Positions 7,405-15,681 of a stretch of DNA of 64,000 bases are shown here, one piece after another; the stretch's first letter is position 1; each line of letters opens with the position of its first letter. Both the position numbers and the translations under genes were made by a program. Location: contig NZ_OY762267.1 of NCBI RefSeq assembly GCF_963665245.1, positions 1,178,001 through 1,242,000 of the forward strand. The letters are read 5' to 3'. This stretch comes from an uncultured Paludibaculum sp. GTDB lineage: Bacteria > Acidobacteriota > Terriglobia > Bryobacterales > Bryobacteraceae. The notes beneath the pieces are model-generated. The model saw only the letters and a program-made list of their open reading frames with translations. It had not been told where the DNA came from and did not search any database.

Positions 7405-8247
7405 ATGAACCAGATTTTGGTTACCGGCGCCTCAGGCATTCTCGGCCGCGCCATCGTGAATGAACTCGCCGGGTCGGGCATGACCGTTCGGCAGGGTGTC
7501 CGCCGACTCGCCAGCGCGCAGGCCGGTGTGGCTTCGGTTCGTTTCGACTACGATGATCCCGGCACTTTTGGACCGGCCGTGGCCGGGGTGGATGGGCTTG
7601 TGCTGATGGCTCCGCCGCTGGATCCGACCGCGCCTGGCAAGATGGCTCCGCTGGTGGCCGCGGCGAAGGCCGCTGGTGTGCGGCACGTCGTCCTGATCTC
7701 AGCATTTGGTGTCAATCACAATGAACAAGCACCGCTCCGCGTGGTGGAGCACATGATCATGGACAGCGGGGTGCCCTACACGATCCTGCGTCCGAACTTC
7801 TTTATGGAGAACTTCTCTACCGGGTTCGCCGCCGGCAGCATCAAGTCGCAGGGTGCCATCTACCTGGCGGCGGGCGCCGGAAAGACCAGTTTTGTCTGCG
7901 CGCGCGACATTGCGGCGGTGGCGCTGAGTTCGTTCCAACGGGGATTGACGGGCCAGGAACTGGAACTGACCGGCCCGGAGGCACTGGACCACTCTGAGAT
8001 TGCGCAGATCATCAGTGAGGCGTCCGGGCGCCCAGTGGTCTATCATTCGCTGACCGAGGAGCAGATGGTGGACGGAGCTCGGGCAGCCGGAATGCCAGAG
8101 ACGGCCGTCCGCTACCTGGCCGTGTTGTACTCCGTCGTGCGAGCTGGATTCTCGGCCGGCGTGACACCGGATGTCGCCCACGTCACCGGACGCGAGCCAG
8201 TGTCGTTCCGGACCTTTGCCCAGGAGCATGCCGCAATCTGGCAGTAA
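7405..8247 (+). CDS. NmrA/QorB-like NAD(P)-binding oxidoreductase
   Basis: 280 residues starting at ATG 7405, preceded at good spacing by AGGAGT (7393-7398). The N-terminus ILVTGASGILGRAIV holds the atypical-SDR nucleotide loop G8-x-x-G11-x-x-G14; HVVLISAFGVN and PYTILRPNFFMENF are typical of the NmrA/QorB subgroup, which lacks the classic YxxxK pair in this region. Such proteins reduce quinones or similar electrophiles or act as redox sensors. The divergent HxlR gene with a potentially redox-active Cys supports an electrophile or quinone detoxification role in the cytoplasm, as in QorR-qor pairs. The actual substrate cannot be read from sequence. Confidence 0.9.
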   Translation: MNQILVTGASGILGRAIVNELAGSGMTVRQGVRRLASAQAGVASVRFDYDDPGTFGPAVAGVDGLVLMAPPLDPTAPGKMAPLVAAAKAAGVRHVVLISAFGVNHNEQAPLRVVEHMIMDSGVPYTILRPNFFMENFSTGFAAGSIKSQGAIYLAAGAGKTSFVCARDIAAVALSSFQRGLTGQELELTGPEALDHSEIAQIISEASGRPVVYHSLTEEQMVDGARAAGMPETAVRYLAVLYSVVRAGFSAGVTPDVAHVTGREPVSFRTFAQEHAAIWQ

Positions 8248-8262
8248 CTCGCGGCGGCGGAG

Positions 8263-9180
8263 TCATCGCAACAGTTTGTCGATCTCGCGGGCCAAACGCT
8301 CTTCGGTGAAGCGCGTAGGAGAGTATAAGCGGACGACACCTTTCGCGTCGATCAGCACGAATGTAGGCGTCGCCGAAGCGCCATAACGCAGCAGGCCCGC
8401 GTCACTGAACGGGACGGGAACGGAGGACGGGGCTCCGTAGACCTTCTGCCATACCTCCAGGACCCGCTGCCGTTCGGCCTTATGGTCAGGCGTGTAGAAA
8501 CGGGTGGGGGCGGCGAAGTGGACGCCCCGCGGAGTGTAGCGATCGACGACGTGCTGGAGTGCGGCGGCCTGCGCCTTGCAGTCGCCGCACCATTCGGCCC
8601 AGAAGAAGAGCACGACCGGACGCCCACGCCATGCTTCCACGCCCGGGAACGGAGCGCCCAGCGTCTCTTCGGGCTGGATGGCCGGAGCGGCCTTGCCCAC
8701 CAGGGCGATCTCGTTCCAGCGCTTCCATAGGCGGGCCCGCAAACTGAAGGGGGCCTCCGCATGGGCCTTCAGGGCATCTTCCAGGGAGCGAAGCGCCTGT
8801 TTCTCCTGATGGGCGGCGACGAGCACCTGCGCCTTCACCTCCAGGGCCGTGCCCAGCGCGTAGACAGCTTCGCGGCGTGAATCGTAGTCGGCCTTGGAGT
8901 GAAGCTGGCCGGAGGCGAGGTCGAACGCACGCTGGGCGTGGGTGGAGGCGGCCGTCCAATCGGCGGTAAGCGCGGCTCCACGGGCCAGCCAGGCGAGGCC
9001 CATCAGATACTCGGCATCCTCGCCCTTGGCGCCACGGTGGATCTCCAGAATCGATTCGGCGCTAGGCAGATCTCCGGCGGAGAGCTTCAGGCGCAAGGCT
9101 CGGAGATCCTCCATCTGTTGGGCTGCTGCGTAATAGGTGGCGAGAGCTAGCCCAAAGAGGAGGCGCAATTGGACGGTCAT
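8263..9180 (-). CDS. Secreted TlpA-like thioredoxin-fold protein with N-terminal helical repeats
   Basis: Start ATG 9180 (MTVQLRLLFGLALATYYAAAQQ), a clean signal peptide of about 21 residues. Residues 25-160 are helical and resemble tetratricopeptide repeats. Residues 165-305 form a TlpA/ResA-like thioredoxin domain: GRPVVLFFWAEWCGDCKAQ with the CGDC redox pair at C198 and C201, the cis-Pro region SATPTFVLIDAKG and a final EIDKLLR. Family members act outside the cytoplasm as thiol-disulfide reductases for cytochrome maturation or similar work. The CGDC active site differs from the usual CPPC/CGPC. It lies 24 bp downstream of the sulfatase gene on the same strand, which suggests cotranscription. 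Confidence 0.9.
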   Translation of the reverse strand: MTVQLRLLFGLALATYYAAAQQMEDLRALRLKLSAGDLPSAESILEIHRGAKGEDAEYLMGLAWLARGAALTADWTAASTHAQRAFDLASGQLHSKADYDSRREAVYALGTALEVKAQVLVAAHQEKQALRSLEDALKAHAEAPFSLRARLWKRWNEIALVGKAAPAIQPEETLGAPFPGVEAWRGRPVVLFFWAEWCGDCKAQAAALQHVVDRYTPRGVHFAAPTRFYTPDHKAERQRVLEVWQKVYGAPSSVPVPFSDAGLLRYGASATPTFVLIDAKGVVRLYSPTRFTEERLAREIDKLLR

Positions 9181-9204
9181 GGCTTGCAGTGTACCGGAAA
9201 GCAA

Positions 9205-10800
9205 TTAGCGGTTTGTCATCTGTTTGTCGACTACCTGCCATGGGAGGACGCCCACATCCGTCGCCCATTTTGACCAGGACGCCGACATCTCACCGACCAG
9301 ATGGGGCTTCGAGGCAGCGAGGTTGTGCAGTTCCGTGCGGTCGGTCTCCATGTTGTAGAGCTCCCAATCGCCGGGATGTTTGCGCACGAGTTTCCAGGGG
9401 CCTCGGCGCACGGCGCAGTTGCCTTCGTGCTCCCAATAGAGGCTACGTTCGGCCGTAGCGCGCCCTTCGAACGAGGGCAGCAGGCTGTGGCCCTGCATGG
9501 GGATCACGTCTCCACCAGGATATGACGCGCGGGAGGCATCGACGCAGGTGGCCATCACGTCGATGAAGTGCGACGGGGTGTCGATGAACTTCGTAGAGGG
9601 CCGGAACCGGCTGGGCCAGCGGGCGATGAGCGGTGTGGAGATGCCGCCCTCATGAACCCAGTGTTTGTAGAGCCGGAAGGGCGTATTGCTGGCGTTGGCC
9701 CAGTTGAGGCCGTAGCTCTGGTAGGTGTCGTCCGGACCAGGCATCACCGACGGGTTGTTGCCGATCTGTACATGCCGTCCGTCACGAGTGCCCTTGGGGA
9801 TGTGGCGGCCGGTCCAACCGGCGCGGATCTCTTCGGCACACCCGCCGTTGTCGGCCATGAACATCACGAGGGTGTTGTCTTCCTGGCCATTCTGGCGCAG
9901 GCGGTCGAGCAGGCGGCCGATATTGCGATCGAGCTGTTCGACCATGGCGGCGTACACGGCCATGCGGCGCATCTCCCAGCTCCTGTTGGGGGCGTCGGAC
10001 CAGGCAGGAACCCCGGCGTCACGGGCGGAAAGATCCCAGCGGCGAGAGAGCATACCCATGCCGAGCTGCCTCTGGTGGCGCTGTTCGCGGAGAGCGTCCC
10101 AACCGTCGCGGTAGCGGCTCTCGTATTTGCGGATGTCTTCGGCGCGAGCGTGCAGAGGCCAGTGCGGCGCCGTGAAGGCGGCGTAGAGAAAGAAAGGATC
10201 GTCCTTCTTCTTGAACTCGTCGAGGAACTGAACGCCGTTGTCGCCGATGGCGTCGGTCAGGAAAAAATCGGGCCCGCCGGGCTCGGCCGGATCGTTGCCG
10301 CGTTTGAGGGTGACGGGATTGTAGTAGTCGGCGGCGCCGTGGATGATGCCGTAGTAGCGGTCGAAACCGCGCTGCATGGGCCAGTTGCGCTGGGAATCGT
10401 TGACTGGCGTCACGTGCCATTTTCCCGTCATGCCGGTCTGGTAGCCGGAGGCGCGCAGGACTTCGGCTATGGTGCGACTGCGGGGGCTGAGGTCGTTGAC
10501 ATAGCCGGGAGCGGGGCCCGCGCGATCGACCATGTGGCCGATGCCAGCGTGATGCGGATAGAGGCCGGTGAGCAGGCTGGCGCGTGAAGGGCAGCAGCGG
10601 GCGCAGTTGTAGAACTGGGTGAAGCGGACGCCCTGCCCGGCAAGGCGGTCGAGGTTCGGGGTACTGATCTCGGAGCCGTAACAGCCGGTGTCAGAGAAAC
10701 CCATATCGTCGGCCAGGATGAGAAGGATATTCGGGCGCCGCGGTGCCGGAGCAGCCGTGGCGGCGGCGCTGGCGAGGAAACTCCTGCGAGTAAGGTTCAT
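9205..10800 (-). CDS. Tat-exported sulfatase (arylsulfatase family)
   Basis: Start ATG 10800 (MNLTRRSFLASAAATAA), a twin-arginine signal; the open frame extends upstream but without leader features. 531 residues. The metal-binding ILADDMGFSDTG (D31, D32) and the formylglycine motif C69-C-P-S-R-A-S-L-L-T-G are intact, so a cysteine-type sulfatase dependent on a maturation enzyme is expected. HAGIGHM, GKWHVTPVN and YLFMADNGG-like MFMADNGGCAEE complete the active site. It would remove sulfate esters from sugars or aromatics in the periplasm. No formylglycine-generating enzyme gene is nearby. Together with the esterase and glycoside hydrolases of the window it suggests degradation of sulfated or acylated polysaccharide. 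Confidence 0.94.
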   Translation of the reverse strand: MNLTRRSFLASAAATAAPAPRRPNILLILADDMGFSDTGCYGSEISTPNLDRLAGQGVRFTQFYNCARCCPSRASLLTGLYPHHAGIGHMVDRAGPAPGYVNDLSPRSRTIAEVLRASGYQTGMTGKWHVTPVNDSQRNWPMQRGFDRYYGIIHGAADYYNPVTLKRGNDPAEPGGPDFFLTDAIGDNGVQFLDEFKKKDDPFFLYAAFTAPHWPLHARAEDIRKYESRYRDGWDALREQRHQRQLGMGMLSRRWDLSARDAGVPAWSDAPNRSWEMRRMAVYAAMVEQLDRNIGRLLDRLRQNGQEDNTLVMFMADNGGCAEEIRAGWTGRHIPKGTRDGRHVQIGNNPSVMPGPDDTYQSYGLNWANASNTPFRLYKHWVHEGGISTPLIARWPSRFRPSTKFIDTPSHFIDVMATCVDASRASYPGGDVIPMQGHSLLPSFEGRATAERSLYWEHEGNCAVRRGPWKLVRKHPGDWELYNMETDRTELHNLAASKPHLVGEMSASWSKWATDVGVLPWQVVDKQMTNR

Positions 10801-10888
10801 GATTACGCTACTTGGGCGGCGCGGAGGGGATGCAGGATCCGGCCGCGTTCCGCCAACGCAATTGTATTCCGTTGTGGAGGGCCGCTGG

Positions 10889-13800
10889 TTAGTTCGCGGT
10901 CTCGGGCACCGCGGGGGCAATTGCGTCCTCTTTGTGGTGCACGAGGTAGTAGGCGGCTGGCACCAGGAACACTGTGAGGGCAACCGAAACGGCGAGTCCG
11001 CCGATGATGGTCCTGGCCAGGGGCGCGTACGCTTCGCTGCCGGTGCCGAGTTTCAGGGCCATGGGCAGCAGACCGATGATGGTGGCGAGCGAGGTCATGA
11101 GGACGGGCCGCAGGCGCACGCGGCAGGAGAGCACGACGGCCTGCTTCACCGGCATCCCGTCGGAGCGCAGGTGGCGCGCGAACTCCACGATCAGGATGCT
11201 GTTGGAGACGGCGATGCCGGCCAGCATGATAACGCCCATAAGGGACATGATGTTGATGGTGGTGCCCGTGGAGAGCAATACCGCCATCGCGCCCATCACG
11301 CCGGGGGGCACGGCGATGAGGATGATTGCGGGATCGATGAACGAGCGGAATTGGGCGATCAGGACCAGGTAGAGCAGTACCAGGGACATCGAGAGCCCGA
11401 TGCCGAAACTGCGAAACGACGATCGCATGTTCTTGACCATCCCCTGGATGGAAACGCTGATCGAACCTGGCAATTGGAGCGACTGGGTGATGTCGTCGAT
11501 CGCCGAGGTTATGCGCCCCAGGTCCTCCCCCTCCGGACGGACGTAGACGTCGATGACACGCTGCAATTGGTAGTGATCGACCTCAGTGGGAGCGGAGAGA
11601 TTGGATATCGATGTGATGGCGTCGAGGCGGGTGGCCTCCGCGCCGGAGTCACCACGTAGAGGAATGGCCTTCAGCTCATCGACGGTCTTCATGTGACGCT
11701 CGGGGTATTGCACCGTCAGCATGTAATCGTTGCCGTTTTTCGGATCGATCCAGTAGCTGGGCGCGATCATCTGATTGCTGTTGAGAGCCGTGATGATATT
11801 CTGCACGACTTCTTTCTGATCCAGGCCGAGTTGCGCCGAGCGGGCGCGGCTGACATTCAGCATCAGAGCCGGATAGTCGATGTCCTGCGGGATGTAGACC
11901 TCGCCGACATTGGGTACCCGGCGGATGCGGTTGGCAAGTTGATTGGCGACCTGGAACGTCTCTTCGAGATTGAAGCCGGAAACTTTGACATCGATAGGGG
12001 CCGGCAGCCCGAGATTCAAGACGGCATCCACCATGCCGCCAGGCTGGAAGAATACGGAGAGCTGAGGCAGGTCCTCCTGCACTCTCGACTTGAGCTTCGA
12101 CATGTATTCGAAGCTGCTGGTGCGGTGCCCTTCCTTCAGGTTCACCTGCACGAACGCGGTGTGCATGGCGGAGTTGCTGGTGTAGATGGATGAGAAACCG
12201 GGCACGGTGCCAATGTTGGACACGATCATGTCCAGGTCATCGGTGCCGATCACCTTTCGAATCGTGTTTTCGAGCCGGGCGACGAGTTGCTCGGTGACGC
12301 CCAACCTCGTTCCGCTCGCGGCCTTCACCAGGACTACGAACTGTCCGGCGTCGGTGCGGGGGAAGAATGACACGCCGATGAACGGAAAGGCGATGAAGCT
12401 GGCGGCAAACAGCACGCCGAAGATAACCAGTGAGATGGCAGGCCGACGGAGGAATCCGGCGACCAGTTGCTCATACGCGTTCAGCAGACGATCGAAACCG
12501 CGATTGAACCAGGCATTGAAGCCCTTGGCCTGCTGATGAGGGCCGGCGGCCGAATGAGGCTCCGGCGCGCGCTTCAGAAACATCGCGGCGAAGAGCGGCA
12601 CTACAGTAAGGGCCACCACGTAGGACGCGGCCAACGCCAGGACGACGGCGAGAGCGAGCGCGGAAAAGAGGAACTTGCTGACTCCAAAAAGGAAGGTCAC
12701 GGGGAAGAAGACCACTGCCGTTGTGATGGTGGCTGCCAGCACCGGCATGGCGACTTCTCGCCCTCCCTTTTCCGCTGCGACCGCGGGGAGTTCACCCAAC
12801 TCCAGATGCCTGTAGATGTTCTCGAGAACCACCACCGAGTTGTCGATGAGGCGCGAGAAGGCGAGGGCCAAGCCACCCAGCACCATGGTGTTGATACTGC
12901 CGCCACCGAAGTAAAGGGCAACGAAAGTAGCCAGGGCGGAGAGAGGCACTGAGAAGAACACCGCCACTGTCGCCCGCAGGCTGCCGAGAAACGCGAGGAT
13001 CAGTACCGAAGTGAGGAACAGCCCGAGTGCGCCCTCATGCAACAGGGTTTCGACCGCCTTCTTCACGAAATCCGATTGGTCGAAGACAACTTTGCTTTCC
13101 AGTTGCGTGGGCACATTCTGGAGACTGGCCACCTGCTCACGGACGCCATCGACGACCGCGATGGTGTTCGTATCGCCACCCTGCTTGAGTACGGGCAGGT
13201 AAACCGAACGTTGCCCATCGATACGGACCACGTTCGTCTGGATCTGATTCGCATCCTTGGCCACGCCGACATCCGAGATGCGGACGAGCGCCTGCCCCCG
13301 CGTCTTGATGGGCAGGTCGTTGATTTCGGAGATCTGGTCGAGCTGGCTGTTGGTGTAGACGTTGTAGTCACGATCACCAATCTGCACGTCGCCGCCAGGC
13401 AGGATGAGGTTCGCGTTGTTCACACGCCTCACGATGTCCATCGGGCTGAGCTGGTAGGCTTCCAGCTTCGACGGGTCGACGTACACCATGATCTGCCGGT
13501 AGGCACCACCGAAGGGCACCGGGACGGATGCACCCGACACGCGGGCCAACTGGTTTCGCACCGTGAACTGGGCGAGATCTCGAAGTTTGGTCTCTGTCAG
13601 CCCTTCGCCTTTCAACGTGACCAGGCACACGGGCAGGCTGGATGCATCGAACTTGAGGACAACCGGTGGCAGGGTGCCAGGGGGCAACCGGCGCAATTGC
13701 GCCATGGCAAGGTTCGAGATCGTCGTGACGGCGGAATCCGCATTGAAGCCCGGCTGGAAGTACACCTTGATCACGCTGACACCGGGCAGCGAGCGTGATT

Positions 13801-14035
13801 CGATGTGTTCGACGCCGCTGCCAAGCGTGAAGAAGCGCTCAAAGCGGCTGGTGATATCGGCCTCGATCTGCTGGGGCGCCATCCCGTTATAGAAGGTCGC
13901 GACGACCACGACAGGGATGTTCATCACCGGGAACATGTCGACCGGCATTCGCGTCAGCGAGACAACACCCACGACGGCGATGATCAGACAAAGAACGAGG
14001 ATGAAATGAGGATTCAGGATGGCGAACTTGGACAC
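10889..14035 (-). CDS. RND efflux transporter permease (AcrB/HAE1-type)
   Basis: 1048 residues from GTG 14035, supported by AAGGAG eight bases upstream. Length and pattern are those of a full AcrB-like pump: N-terminal helix FILVLCLIIAVVGVVSLTRMP, the motif MPVDMFPVMNIPVVVV, porter domains to about 330, transmembrane block with GLALAFSRLIDNSVVVLEN, second half starting FLRRPAISLVIFG, and the terminal RPVLMTSLATIIGLLPMAL and AYYLVHHKEDA. Such pumps export drugs, solvents or lipophilic metabolites using the proton gradient. Usually a periplasmic adaptor and an outer-membrane channel gene sit beside it; neither is seen within this window, so they must be supplied from elsewhere. 88 bp separates it from the sulfatase gene downstream. 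Confidence 0.95.
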   Translation of the reverse strand: MSKFAILNPHFILVLCLIIAVVGVVSLTRMPVDMFPVMNIPVVVVATFYNGMAPQQIEADITSRFERFFTLGSGVEHIESRSLPGVSVIKVYFQPGFNADSAVTTISNLAMAQLRRLPPGTLPPVVLKFDASSLPVCLVTLKGEGLTETKLRDLAQFTVRNQLARVSGASVPVPFGGAYRQIMVYVDPSKLEAYQLSPMDIVRRVNNANLILPGGDVQIGDRDYNVYTNSQLDQISEINDLPIKTRGQALVRISDVGVAKDANQIQTNVVRIDGQRSVYLPVLKQGGDTNTIAVVDGVREQVASLQNVPTQLESKVVFDQSDFVKKAVETLLHEGALGLFLTSVLILAFLGSLRATVAVFFSVPLSALATFVALYFGGGSINTMVLGGLALAFSRLIDNSVVVLENIYRHLELGELPAVAAEKGGREVAMPVLAATITTAVVFFPVTFLFGVSKFLFSALALAVVLALAASYVVALTVVPLFAAMFLKRAPEPHSAAGPHQQAKGFNAWFNRGFDRLLNAYEQLVAGFLRRPAISLVIFGVLFAASFIAFPFIGVSFFPRTDAGQFVVLVKAASGTRLGVTEQLVARLENTIRKVIGTDDLDMIVSNIGTVPGFSSIYTSNSAMHTAFVQVNLKEGHRTSSFEYMSKLKSRVQEDLPQLSVFFQPGGMVDAVLNLGLPAPIDVKVSGFNLEETFQVANQLANRIRRVPNVGEVYIPQDIDYPALMLNVSRARSAQLGLDQKEVVQNIITALNSNQMIAPSYWIDPKNGNDYMLTVQYPERHMKTVDELKAIPLRGDSGAEATRLDAITSISNLSAPTEVDHYQLQRVIDVYVRPEGEDLGRITSAIDDITQSLQLPGSISVSIQGMVKNMRSSFRSFGIGLSMSLVLLYLVLIAQFRSFIDPAIILIAVPPGVMGAMAVLLSTGTTINIMSLMGVIMLAGIAVSNSILIVEFARHLRSDGMPVKQAVVLSCRVRLRPVLMTSLATIIGLLPMALKLGTGSEAYAPLARTIIGGLAVSVALTVFLVPAAYYLVHHKEDAIAPAVPETAN

Positions 14036-14232
14036 GGTGGCTCCTTCTTTTTGGTCAGAATGCCGGACCCGGCCGGAAAGACAACGACTCTAACCATACT
14101 CTCGCGTGCGGAAAACGCAAAGGCTAGAAGATACCATCTTTTGATGCAACCGTACGATAGCACACCGATTGCCGCACCGCTGGGGGCATGAGTCAATCTG
14201 GGCCGTGTCTCCGCTACCTTGGCTGAGGGGCA

Positions 14233-15681
14233 ATGACACGACACTATGCGGCGGTATTTCTTTTTGTGATGACGGGTATGGCGACGGAGCATCGAGACGA
14301 CAGCGGGTTCAGCGTCAACGTTCCGGATGGGTGGCAGGTGCGGAAGTACGACGGCGGGGCGGTGACCATCCAGGGTCCGTCCCCTTCGAAGTTTGTGCTC
14401 GTGCTGCCGATTCTGGGGCGTACGAAGGACTGCGCGACCTCTTTGCGCATGAACCTGACGGGCAGTTGGCCAGTCTTTCCGGCGGTCAGCGACCTGGCCA
14501 TCGAGCCGGGCAACCGGAGCGCGGTCGCTCGCTTCCTCTTCCACAACCGGCAGAGCCGCGGGGCGGTGCTTTGCGCGGAGACCAGCAACCGCACCGGCAT
14601 GATCTACGGGATCGCAGCTCCGGCGCAGGAATTCGCGCGGGAGCAGCCGGTGATGACGGACATCCTGAGGAGCTTCAAGTATGGCGGAACCGCGGCGTCT
14701 TCGGCCGGTGCGCCGGCGGCCGCCTTGCCGCGGATGACAAAGTGGCGAGAGCAGAACGAAGGTGCGTTTGTCATTCCAATTCCGGAGGGGTGGCACGTGC
14801 AGGGCGGAATCCGGCGGATCTCAAACACGGATGTACGCGGGGGCATCCGAGTGTGGAGCCCTGACGGCGCGTCTCTGATCCAGTTCAATGACGTCCGTCT
14901 GGATAAGGTGCTGGTACCCGGGCGACAGGGCATGCCGGCGGCGCAACTTGGTGCGGGATGGAGAGCCGGTCCACATCAAAGCGGACTCCAGATGGCGGAA
15001 TGGTATTTGCGGCAGATCTGGACCTCGGAACTGTCGCTGAGCGGTCTGACGATCGTGTCGCGACAGGATCGTCCCGACTTGAGTTCGCAGGCGGACCAGG
15101 TACCGCGGAGCATGGGCGTGCATGGGTTCCAGCACCTATTCGGCGAGGTGAGCTTCCGGGCCACGCGAAATGGCCGCCCCGTGGAGGGGCGCCTGCTGGG
15201 CATGACGCGGATGCTGTGGAGCCAGAGTCCGGACCTATTGGGCGGGAACTTCGAAACCGAGATCAAGGGATACATGGGTCCCGCCGGGTCGGGTGGAACG
15301 CTGGCGCGGATTGGCGGCTACATGGAGGGCAATTGCGAACATAACTATCAGTGGGTAGCGGCTAACAGGCAAGCGGCGGCGCAGGACGTACGGAATACCC
15401 TGAACCAGATGCACGCCTCGGCGGAGATGCAGCAGAAGGCGTTCTGGGACCGCATGGCCGCCTCGGACCAACGGCGCGAGGCGGTGAATGACGTGCTGGG
15501 CGGACGGGTCCGGCTGACCGACGGCCAGGGCAACCAATACGAAGCCAAGGCGGGCAGCAACTACTATTTTTATGATGTTCAGGCTGGACGAACCGCGGGC
15601 CGGCCAAACGATGCCGTAGTGGGAGCGGATGTGTACCCCGCCCCCATTGTGGATTTGCGGCCGTTGGAGGTGCTCCGCTAG
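14233..15681 (+). CDS. Secreted protein of unknown function with repeated PsbP-like segments
   Basis: 482 residues from ATG 14233 with GAGGGG four bases upstream. A short hydrophobic leader (AAVFLFVMTGMA) indicates export. Two similar halves are visible: residues 25-145 (FSVNVPDGWQVRKYDGGAVTIQGP...) and 170-345 (GAFVIPIPEGWHVQGGIRRIS...), both beginning with a fungal-PsbP-like 'P-x-GW-x-V' beta strand and ending in a substrate-free beta sheet. The C-terminal 120 residues contain a Gln/Ala-rich helix (NRQAAAQDVRNTLNQMHASA) and a compact tail with GGRVRLTDGQGNQYEAKAG. I do not recognise a catalytic site. It is transcribed divergently from the RND pump and convergently with the esterase, with which its stop codon overlaps (CTAG). 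Confidence 0.8.
   Translation: MTRHYAAVFLFVMTGMATEHRDDSGFSVNVPDGWQVRKYDGGAVTIQGPSPSKFVLVLPILGRTKDCATSLRMNLTGSWPVFPAVSDLAIEPGNRSAVARFLFHNRQSRGAVLCAETSNRTGMIYGIAAPAQEFAREQPVMTDILRSFKYGGTAASSAGAPAAALPRMTKWREQNEGAFVIPIPEGWHVQGGIRRISNTDVRGGIRVWSPDGASLIQFNDVRLDKVLVPGRQGMPAAQLGAGWRAGPHQSGLQMAEWYLRQIWTSELSLSGLTIVSRQDRPDLSSQADQVPRSMGVHGFQHLFGEVSFRATRNGRPVEGRLLGMTRMLWSQSPDLLGGNFETEIKGYMGPAGSGGTLARIGGYMEGNCEHNYQWVAANRQAAAQDVRNTLNQMHASAEMQQKAFWDRMAASDQRREAVNDVLGGRVRLTDGQGNQYEAKAGSNYYFYDVQAGRTAGRPNDAVVGADVYPAPIVDLRPLEVLR

Noticed and set aside
9568..10587. Long plus-strand open frame opposite the sulfatase gene
   Set aside because: Lies wholly antisense to the sulfatase, has no domain pattern and a composition typical of frames mirrored from GC-rich genes.
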